This document shows positions 22,548 to 27,689 of a DNA stretch of 27,689 nt, piece after piece. Both the position numbers and the translations under genes were made by a program. The DNA is from a virus. The stretch lies in IMG/VR virus record IMGVR_UViG_3300032156_000061, positions 1 through 27,689 of that record; one strand, 5' to 3'. The notes under the pieces were generated by a model. It was not told the DNA's origin. It made no database searches and was given only the letters and a program-made list of their open reading frames with translations. Within the stretch, counting starts at the first letter, position 1, and the number at the start of each line of letters is the position of its first letter.

Positions 22548-22578
22548 ATTACCTATATTATTGTTCGGAGGTAATTTA
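22545..22578 (+). promoter_or_regulatory. Hairpin covering the endonuclease ribosome-binding site
   Basis: TAAATTACC (22545-22553) is perfectly complementary to GGTAATTTA (22570-22578). The 3' arm includes the end of the GGAGG site and the first base of the start codon. The stem would lower translation of the following homing-type endonuclease from the long late transcript. Confidence 0.5.
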
Positions 22579-23036
22579 TGGAGTATAAAAAGTGTGTCAG
22601 GTGTAAGGAAAAGAAACCCGTATCGAAGTTCAGTTTGAGGCATAGAAATGATGATCGCTACAAAAAGAAGGATTATTATTTTAGTGCTTGCAAGGATTGT
22701 GAAAAAGAGTACATGCGAGAATCTAAAAAGAATTCTTACTCAGGATCACCTGAATGTACTCGGGAGCACAACCTACGAAAATATGGGATTACAACCGAGC
22801 AGTATGACACTATGCTGACCGAACAAGGGAATGTATGCAAAATCTGTAAGTCTCCTACAGCGGGAGGCAGAGGGCGCTTTCATGTTGATCATGATCATAG
22901 AACTGGTGAGATCCGTGGACTTTTGTGCCACAGATGTAACACAGCTCTTGGATTAACTAATGAAGACACAAGCATACTTTCTAAGATGATTCACTACATC
23001 AACGCAGGAGATTTATATGGCTCTCACGTACAATGA
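22578..23036 (+). CDS. Endonuclease VII-type HNH endonuclease (free-standing, mobile)
   Basis: The protein has 152 residues. The N-terminal zinc-binding part has CVRC (residues 6-9) and CKDC. The nuclease core is KYGITTEQYDTMLTEQGNVC, CKIC, FHVDHDHRTGEIRGLLCHRCN and ALGL, the classical recombination endonuclease VII signature with H-V-D-H-D-H. Such genes often behave as free-standing homing endonucleases in phage genomes. It separates the scaffold and capsid genes, and its last 20 bases overlap capsid exon 1 in another frame. It might cut the intron-free capsid gene and so help the adjacent ORF-less intron spread. Confidence 0.85.
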   Translation: MEYKKCVRCKEKKPVSKFSLRHRNDDRYKKKDYYFSACKDCEKEYMRESKKNSYSGSPECTREHNLRKYGITTEQYDTMLTEQGNVCKICKSPTAGGRGRFHVDHDHRTGEIRGLLCHRCNTALGLTNEDTSILSKMIHYINAGDLYGSHVQ

Positions 23037-24801
23037 AATATCTGCCATTTGTCAATGACGTGGTGGCAGTAAAATCCGGTAAATTGCTGGAACATCCCTA
23101 TGGGACAATCAGCAGCCAAGCTTAGAGGGAAACCTCTTTGAAGGTTCAGAGACTAAGGAAAGCCTAAACTCGCAAGAGCATGGCGATAATACCTGCCCGA
23201 TAAAACGGGTACGCCGGACACCGAATGAGGTGATGATATAGTCCGCTCTTACTGGTAACAGTAAGCTAACACAAAGACACGGAGAAGTACTTCAAGCCCA
23301 AATTAGTGGATTAATTGAAAGATGTGGTCCACGTTAAATCGCTGGTGATTACTTGGAACCTCCTATTATTTTAATAGGACAACCAGAGGCAAGCCAGGAG
23401 ACATCATGAACGCAGCTTATGTAGCAGGATTCTTTGACGCAGATGGATGCTTGAGCCTGAGATACGGTCGAGAAGGCCGTGCTTTTTCTCTTTATGCCAT
23501 CGTCGTTCAAAAGAATAATACTGTTACCCAGAAGCTGCTTGATTATTACGGTGGGAGTATGGGCATTGTCAAAAGAGGCAAGCGTACTTATTACCGTTGG
23601 GTGATGTCAGGACAGGCAGTTAGAGTCTTTTTAACCGACATAGAGCCTTATGTGATCGATAAGCGTGAACAAGTCTTACTTGGGATTGATGCCATCGATC
23701 ATCAAAAGGAATGTGGTAACAGACGCTATCTGAAAGGCGTATGTGGCATACAGCCTTTATCAAAGCATGCAAAAGCATATCGCAAGAGCATGTGGCTCCG
23801 TATGAAGGAGCTTAATACCTGTCATAAATCCTTTGCAGCCGCAGAGACTAAGTCCAGCGACCCTGAAAAGGGATGCGATAGTCCGGCCCTGGCAGTAATG
23901 TCAGGAGGGGCAGCCAAAGCCCCCGCTATCCGTAAGATAGCGTAACAAAGCGAATATCTTTAAGTCCAACGTCCTTCTTGCTCGTCTGCGTGACAAGCAG
24001 GAAAAACAGGACGGCGGAGAAAGAATCCTGTTGCCCGTTGCTTATGCGACGACAACAGCGGCTGGCTCATATGTAGGCGCTGACACTTTGTCAACTACAC
24101 CGAATGACCAGATCACGTCCGCAGAGTTCATCTGGAAACAGTACTATGCGAATATCACCATCACCGGACTTGACGAATTGAAAAACAGCGGAGACGCTGC
24201 AAAAGTCTCGTTTGTCAAGTCGAAGGTCCAGCTTGCCGAAAAGTCAATGGCGTACGCTATGGGTAATGATATCTATACCGGAACTGCCGCTGCGGCCCTC
24301 GTTGGTCTGCAGACGGTCGTTAGCACAAGCCGTTCCTACGGTGGTATTGACAGCTCTTCCTATAGCTGGTGGGATGCTCAGGTTGACAGCACGACTACAG
24401 TGCTCACCATCCCGAAGATGGAGAGTCTCTTTGGTCTTTGCACAATCGGAAACGTTCATCCTACGCTTATCGTCTGCACCCAGGCGATTTGGGACAGCTA
24501 CTTCAGCTTGCTTCAGCCGCAACAGCGATTCATGGACAGCAAGATGGCCGATGCTGGATGGTCCAACGTGACCTTCCGTTCGGTTCCAGTCGTGGTCGAT
24601 AATAGGTGCCCTACGTATTACATGTTCCTGCTCAATGAAGAGTACATCAAGTTGTACACGCATTCCAAGCGTGACTTTAAGCTGGAACCTTTCATTAAAC
24701 CTGTCAATCAGGACATTGCAACGGCGAAAATCTATTGGGCAGGCATTCTGGCATGCGACAATCCACGTCTCCAAGGCGTATTCAGCGCTCTTGCTGCTTA
24801 A
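23017..24801 (+). CDS. Major capsid protein, split into three exons by two group I introns
   Basis: Exon 1 starts at ATG 23017, six bases after AGGAG, and reads MALTYNEISAI up to about 23049/23050. Exon 2 (about 23277/23279-23311) reads TEKYFKPKLVD. Exon 3 (23953-24801) reads NIFKSNVLLARLRDKQEKQD and continues to the stop. Joined, they give an uninterrupted protein of about 304 residues with the usual N-terminus of this capsid family (E-I-S-A-I, F-x-P-K-L-V-D-N-I-F-x-S-N-x-L-L) and, later, PVAYATTTAAGSY, WKQYYANITITGLDELKN and KSKVQLAEKSMAYAMGN. Without splicing, exon 1 meets a stop at 23056-23058 and exon 3 follows a stop at 23938-23940. Introns must therefore be removed for the phage to make capsids. 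Confidence 0.85.
23051..23276 (+). ncRNA. Group I intron 1 (about 226 bases, no ORF) in the capsid gene
   Basis: The conserved elements are in order: P4 GCTGG 23086-23090 with TCAGC 23109-23113; P5 TCCC 23095-23098 with GGGA 23102-23105; Q-type CAATCAGCAGCCAAGC; R GTTCAGAGACTA 23144-23155; S GATATAGTCC 23235-23244 (P7: GACTA with TAGTC); and a P9 hairpin CTTACTG-GTAA-CAGTAAG 23248-23265 with a GNRA-type loop. P1 is CTGCCATT 23042-23049 with 23062-23069, ending in U-G pairs. Ends are uncertain by one or two bases. 23051-23276 ends in G but adds a tyrosine to the protein. 23050-23278 gives the family-like ITEKYF junction and a P10 of three pairs but ends in C. Confidence 0.85.
23277..23311 (+). 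other. Micro-exon of the capsid gene between two group I introns
   Basis: Only 33-35 bases, coding TEKYFKPKLVD (plus a possible preceding Tyr). The peptide supplies exactly the residues missing between exon 1 and exon 3 in the capsid family pattern. Its 3' end GTGGAT is the P1 strand of intron 2. Confidence 0.8.
23312..23952 (+). ncRNA. Group I intron 2 (641 bases) with LAGLIDADG ORF in the capsid gene
   Basis: P1 is exon GTGGAT (23306-23311) with GTCCAC (23327-23332), closed by the U-G pair at the splice site. P10 joins exon 3 ATATC (23954-23958) with GATGT (23321-23325). P5 is TCCTATTA 23361-23368 with TAATAGGA 23372-23379. R is GCAGAGACTAAG (23841-23852) and S is GATAGTCC (23877-23884), with P7 GACTA and TAGTC. 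P8 is CCCT-GAAA-AGGG 23861-23872. P9-type hairpins follow, including CCTGGCA-GTAA-TGTCAGG and CGCTATC...GATAGCG. The intron ends in G23952. The ORF lies in the P6 position between P5 and R and overlaps the 3' core. Confidence 0.88.
23406..23945 (+). CDS. LAGLIDADG homing endonuclease encoded in intron 2
   Basis: The protein has 179 residues. AGGAG lies six bases before the ATG. The motif AYVAGFFDADGCL is at residues 4-16, with the catalytic Asp in the D-A-D-G part. Only one clear motif is present, so it probably works as a dimer. The middle (YGGSMGIVKRGKRTYYRWVMSG) is the usual beta-rich DNA-binding region. The last 45 residues run through the R, P7, P8, S and P9 elements of the intron, so coding and ribozyme sequence overlap there. 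It would cut intron-free capsid genes near the exon 2/3 junction. Confidence 0.88.
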   Translation: MNAAYVAGFFDADGCLSLRYGREGRAFSLYAIVVQKNNTVTQKLLDYYGGSMGIVKRGKRTYYRWVMSGQAVRVFLTDIEPYVIDKREQVLLGIDAIDHQKECGNRRYLKGVCGIQPLSKHAKAYRKSMWLRMKELNTCHKSFAAAETKSSDPEKGCDSPALAVMSGGAAKAPAIRKIA

Positions 24802-24822
24802 CCACAATAAAAGGAGACACAG

Positions 24823-25335
24823 ATGTCTGACTATGACTACAAACAGGTAAGCGAGGAATCAGTCAGTGCCGTGACTGCTACTCCTACGGTTGACCTGGGT
24901 ACGCAACGAGTTTACGGCGGCAATGTCTATACCTATGGGTATAACGCCGGAATTGTAGATGCTACCCAATACACTCCAGTTTTGATAGCAACAGGCTCAA
25001 CAGGCTACAGCTTTACCGGTTATTGGACATATACTGATGGAACATATATCCCTGCACCGAATTTTTTCGGTGTCGTGAAGCATGCCACAATTACGGCGGG
25101 TAGTTATGGCTGGGTTGCAACCAGGGGTTTTGTAGACGTCATGGCTGCGACTGGTATACCTGATGTTGTAGCGGGTGATGCTATTGCTATTGGTGCTACC
25201 GCAGGACGCTGTAAGGCTGCAACATTTACTTCGTATATCACCCAACTTATCCAGAACCGGTATTTTGGGCATGCGATGCAGTCTCAGGGTCATACTGATA
25301 GCACGACAGGTCATTTCACAACGTACATCCGATAA
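24823..25335 (+). CDS. Capsid decoration-type protein, ESVSAxTATP family
   Basis: The protein has 170 residues. It starts after AAGGAG, 21 bases past the capsid stop. It opens SDYDYKQVSEESVSAVTATP, then GNVYTYGYNAG, ITAGSYGWVATRGFVDV and VVAGDAIAIG, and it ends with an FTTYIR strand. It is paralogous to the next gene and to the first 100 residues of the protein at 17849. The V-x-A-G-D-A element and the location directly after the capsid gene are typical of head decoration proteins, where many copies cover the capsid surface. The fold is expected to be all beta. Confidence 0.7.
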   Translation: MSDYDYKQVSEESVSAVTATPTVDLGTQRVYGGNVYTYGYNAGIVDATQYTPVLIATGSTGYSFTGYWTYTDGTYIPAPNFFGVVKHATITAGSYGWVATRGFVDVMAATGIPDVVAGDAIAIGATAGRCKAATFTSYITQLIQNRYFGHAMQSQGHTDSTTGHFTTYIR

Positions 25336-25344
25336 GGAGTTATT

Positions 25345-25848
25345 ATGAGCATTTATGATCAGAAATCCTTGTGGGAGGAGTCGGTCAGTGCCGTGACTGC
25401 AACTCCTTCTGAGGATATTGGTACCCACCGCTATTTTGGTGGGAATGAATACATCTACGGCTATAATGCTGGTGGTGATGCAAACCAAAACCGGATTGTC
25501 ATCCTCACAGCGGCCACAGGTTATTCGTTCGTGGTGACCTATGTTACGGGAACTGGTGCCGTCCTCGACAAGGGCAACACGGTTCTCGGTGTCACGCAGA
25601 ACGCTACGATCGCGGCCGGCTACTATGGCTGGATTTGCACTCGTGGTTGGGTAGACGTAGCGGCGTCCGGTTCCAGCGTGGTTGCAATCGCGGCAGGTGA
25701 TGCTTTGATCAACGGCCTTGACGGCTTTGTTCGAAGCTACACGTTCACCAGCGAAGTCACAGCGGCAATAGCCAAAGGTATTATTGGCTATGCAGCTCAG
25801 ACAACGACCACAACTGGAGTTGGGGCAATGCGTTTCTATCTTCGGTAA
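25345..25848 (+). CDS. Second capsid decoration-type protein, ESVSAxTATP family
   Basis: The protein has 167 residues. AAGGAG (25334-25339) precedes ATG 25345. It shares WEESVSAVTATPSEDIGTHR, GNEYIYGYNAGG, IAAGYYGWICTRGWVDV and AIAAGDALI with its neighbour, and it ends in a similar beta strand (GAMRFYLR). The two genes are clear tandem duplicates that have diverged. They might occupy different capsid positions or vary antigenically. No enzymatic motif is present. Confidence 0.72.
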   Translation: MSIYDQKSLWEESVSAVTATPSEDIGTHRYFGGNEYIYGYNAGGDANQNRIVILTAATGYSFVVTYVTGTGAVLDKGNTVLGVTQNATIAAGYYGWICTRGWVDVAASGSSVVAIAAGDALINGLDGFVRSYTFTSEVTAAIAKGIIGYAAQTTTTTGVGAMRFYLR

Positions 25849-25854
25849 TCTAAT

Positions 25855-25936
25855 GGGACCGGCCCTGGCCGCTTTCCCCCAGGAGAGCAGTTGGGGTCTG
25901 GTCCCTTATCACTTCAAACCTGGGGGAGAGTAAGTT
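25855..25936 (+). promoter_or_regulatory. Structured leader covering the ribosome-binding site of the Maf-like gene
   Basis: CTTTCCCCCAGG (25872-25883) pairs with CCTGGGGGAGAG (25919-25930) over 12 bases with one G-U. The 3' arm contains the whole GGGGGAG ribosome-binding site. GGGACC (25855-25860) also pairs with GGTCCC (25900-25905) in the loop, giving a pseudoknot order. Translation of the following gene is probably held back unless the fold opens. Confidence 0.55.
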
Positions 25937-27049
25937 ATGGATTCTATGGCAGTGAATGTAGATCCAGTGGTAGTCAATCAGTACGAAGCTCGAATCAAGG
26001 AGCTTACTGATCAGATAGCGCAGATGCAGCGGACCATGGTTCCTATGCAACTCATGTTCCAAAGCACCATTGATGCACCACCTATTGCCAAAGAGGGCCT
26101 CTATCAGCAATCATGTGGTAATGACGCTGTCACTATCAATCATTTTGCTGAGAAGTGGCTCGATCATATGAAACGGAATTCCGCCAAGTATGATGTGCAG
26201 CATAAAACAACTATGCTGACCTATGGCAAGTATGCTTATCGACCGGTGATTTGTGCCGGGTCTGGGCCGTCCCTTAAAAAGAACGCCCATCTCCTTATCA
26301 ATAAGCCTACCGAGATAGGCCTTGTTAGCTGCCTCCATAACTATGCGTACTTCACGGACCTTGGTATTAAAACGGATGGATATGTGAACCTGGACGCAGG
26401 GGATATCACAATCCCTGAAATGAGTCAGGGTGGAAAGCACCCCGCGGATTATTATTGGGATGCTTCGAAAGACTGTACGCTTATTGCAGGATTAGTTTCG
26501 AAACCCGAACTACTTGACAAGTGGAAGGGTGAGATTCTTTTCTTCAATTCGCCAGTCCCTGATCAGGCATTCATGGAGCAGTCGGCCAAGATCTGTGATT
26601 TACAGGTTTATTATAACGTGGGTGGGAATGCTCTTGGGGCCTGTTATTATCATGCCCGGGCGGTTCTCGGGGCGATGCCTATCGTGTTTATCGGTGCGGA
26701 TTTTGCTTTCGATTACACGAGAAAGTTTCATTCCTGGGAATCACCTTATGATAAGCAGTTCGCAGGGGTCGTTCCTTACACGGATATCTTTGGCAACAGA
26801 GTATTCACGTGGCCCAGCTATGCTAATTTCGCTGCGTGGTTTGTCCATCAGTCGCTCGGCGGGAATGGTAATAATCCTGTAATGTTCGTGAATTGCACAG
26901 AAGGTGGAATTCTCGGGGCTTATCCCAATGGTAATATTCGTACTATCACTCAGATGGCCCTGGCGGATTTCTTGACAATGTACACTCACCACAAGCTGAC
27001 TCCCGAGTTGGTGAAGGGTGAAGTTGAAAAACCAAAGTTACTTTTTTAA
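25937..27049 (+). CDS. DUF115/Maf-like protein, candidate virion glycosyltransferase
   Basis: The protein has 370 residues. Residues 15-40 form a short coiled coil. The core has AGSGPSLKKN (107-116, the G-S-G-P-S-L signature), LDAGD (152-156), YNVGGNALGACYYHARAVLG (226-245), IVFIGADFAF (249-258), a nearby H265, and CTEGG (320-324). This is the order of the DUF115 / motility accessory factor (Maf) family. Maf proteins attach pseudaminic or legionaminic acid to flagellin, and a branch (MptE) makes a pterin diphosphate. In a phage that also encodes a nonulosonic acid cassette, glycosylation of head or fibre proteins is the better guess. Its ribosome-binding site lies in a strong hairpin. Confidence 0.72.
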   Translation: MDSMAVNVDPVVVNQYEARIKELTDQIAQMQRTMVPMQLMFQSTIDAPPIAKEGLYQQSCGNDAVTINHFAEKWLDHMKRNSAKYDVQHKTTMLTYGKYAYRPVICAGSGPSLKKNAHLLINKPTEIGLVSCLHNYAYFTDLGIKTDGYVNLDAGDITIPEMSQGGKHPADYYWDASKDCTLIAGLVSKPELLDKWKGEILFFNSPVPDQAFMEQSAKICDLQVYYNVGGNALGACYYHARAVLGAMPIVFIGADFAFDYTRKFHSWESPYDKQFAGVVPYTDIFGNRVFTWPSYANFAAWFVHQSLGGNGNNPVMFVNCTEGGILGAYPNGNIRTITQMALADFLTMYTHHKLTPELVKGEVEKPKLLF

Positions 27050-27061
27050 GGAGAGTGGGTT

Positions 27062-27337
27062 ATGGCAGTTACAGCTACTTGGACTCAGTCGGTTTTTGGT
27101 GACCGGCGTGTAGCGTTCGGTTTGGTGACCATGGCGTCGGTAACATCAGGTGCTATCCAAACCCCGCTGAATGTCATTCAGGGTGGATCCGTTACTATTT
27201 ACAGCACTACATCAGCAGTGCCTAATTTCATTCCGTCTTTCAATCGGGCATCCGGTGGAACAGCAACCAATGGGTATTTGCAGATTGCTACATGCACTGC
27301 CGGTGATACGTTCAACGTTTGGGTATTTGGCGAATAA
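27062..27337 (+). CDS. Small probable head protein
   Basis: The protein has 91 residues, starting after AAGGAG (27048-27053). It is all-beta in character with many Thr and Ser (VTATWTQSVFGDRRVAFG, VIQGGSVTIYSTTS). There is no signal peptide. No specific family is recognised. It follows the Maf-like gene within 13 bases and precedes another beta-rich gene, so it is probably part of the virion. Confidence 0.55.
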   Translation: MAVTATWTQSVFGDRRVAFGLVTMASVTSGAIQTPLNVIQGGSVTIYSTTSAVPNFIPSFNRASGGTATNGYLQIATCTAGDTFNVWVFGE

Positions 27338-27351
27338 CCAGGAGGAAGCAA

Positions 27352-27689
27352 ATGCACGGTTTTGATGCTATAAGGGCTATCGATGCAACTGTCGTTGTGC
27401 CGTGTTTTGCGGCCGCCGCTTACAGTTCTTACGTGCCCATTCATGGGGCCAATACGCTTTTCGTCAAGGTGGCTACGGCAACCTCGGCGCATGCTATTGA
27501 CTTCCAGCTTTCCGATACTACTTCTGCCAGCTACCCATATTTCATGTTGTCAACCAATGGCACCGGTGGTGGAGCGGGTGGGGATGCTACCCTTACCCGA
27601 ATGAGAGTTCCATCCGGAACGCATGGTTGTATCTATGGAATTCAGAATGTAGCCGGCATGAGATATTTGAGGGCGAAATGTGATGTAGA
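27352..27689 (+). CDS. Probable structural protein, 5' part (3' end cut by window edge)
   Basis: The ATG at 27352 follows AGGAGG (27340-27345) with six bases between. The frame is open for 112 codons to the window edge, reading MHGFDAIRAIDATVVVPCF and on to ...MRYLRAKCDV. It is beta-rich with Gly, Ser and Thr stretches, like its neighbour. A competing frame at 27383 is a shadow without a ribosome-binding site. The function is unknown. Confidence 0.65.
   Translation, partial: MHGFDAIRAIDATVVVPCFAAAAYSSYVPIHGANTLFVKVATATSAHAIDFQLSDTTSASYPYFMLSTNGTGGGAGGDATLTRMRVPSGTHGCIYGIQNVAGMRYLRAKCDV

Noticed and set aside
24031-24801. TTG at 24031 as the start of the major capsid gene
   Set aside because: The same frame is open upstream to 23953 and codes conserved capsid residues (NIFKSNVLLARL). 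There is no ribosome-binding site at 24031, and splicing of two introns joins it to a good start at 23017.
24244-24807. 187-residue minus-strand open frame opposite the capsid gene
   Set aside because: It mirrors the codon pattern of the capsid gene, has no ribosome-binding site and no recognisable domain.
1-27689. tRNA or rRNA genes
   Set aside because: No cloverleaf with a TTC-type T-loop and no rRNA-like stretch was noticed by eye. A tRNAscan run would be needed to exclude an unusual tRNA.

Overview
The window is a piece of a tailed double-stranded DNA phage (Caudoviricetes) genome or prophage. It carries terminase small and large subunits, a portal protein, a probable scaffold, a major capsid protein, several tail-fibre or receptor-binding proteins, and many tightly overlapping small genes. 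Nothing in it identifies the host. Intrinsic sigma70-type promoters and Shine-Dalgarno sites fit a bacterial host. Both ends cut through genes, so the element continues on each side.

Layout. (1) Positions 2-7255, plus strand: the end of a probable virion protein, then three fibre-like proteins built on collagen-like Gly-X-Y repeats (one with a major tropism determinant-type N-terminus, one with a DNRLRE-type domain), a second DNRLRE-type protein, a five-cysteine 34-residue protein, a long fibre protein and two small proteins. (2) Positions 13726 down to 7238, minus strand: one long overlapping operon. Small phage genes and a ribbon-helix-helix regulator come first, followed by a sugar cassette: NeuB-type synthase, Gfo/Idh/MocA oxidoreductase, SpsF-type cytidylyltransferase, class III aminotransferase, PseB-type 4,6-dehydratase and GNAT acetyltransferase. 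This is close to a CMP-nonulosonic acid (pseudaminic/legionaminic-like) pathway. (3) Positions 13676-14007: a divergent control region with promoters, TTTGCA-type palindromes and a highly structured leader in front of a winged-helix protein gene. (4) Positions 14008-15972: small early or regulatory genes. (5) From a promoter at 15969 to the right edge: the packaging and head module.

Three points stand out. First, the major capsid gene is broken by two group I introns separated by an exon of only about 33-35 bases. The first intron has no ORF and the second carries a LAGLIDADG endonuclease. A free-standing endonuclease VII-type gene overlaps the first exon. The three exons read through as one capsid protein of about 304 residues. 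Second, an AP2/HNH homing endonuclease is fused in frame to the front of the sugar aminotransferase. Third, a DUF115/Maf-like protein, from the family that attaches nonulosonic acids to flagellin, sits in the head module of the same phage. Together with the sugar cassette and the Thr-rich collagen-like proteins, this suggests that the phage makes an activated nonulosonic acid and glycosylates its own virion proteins. That link is inference. The individual gene families are read from motifs in the translated sequence, and no database search was possible.
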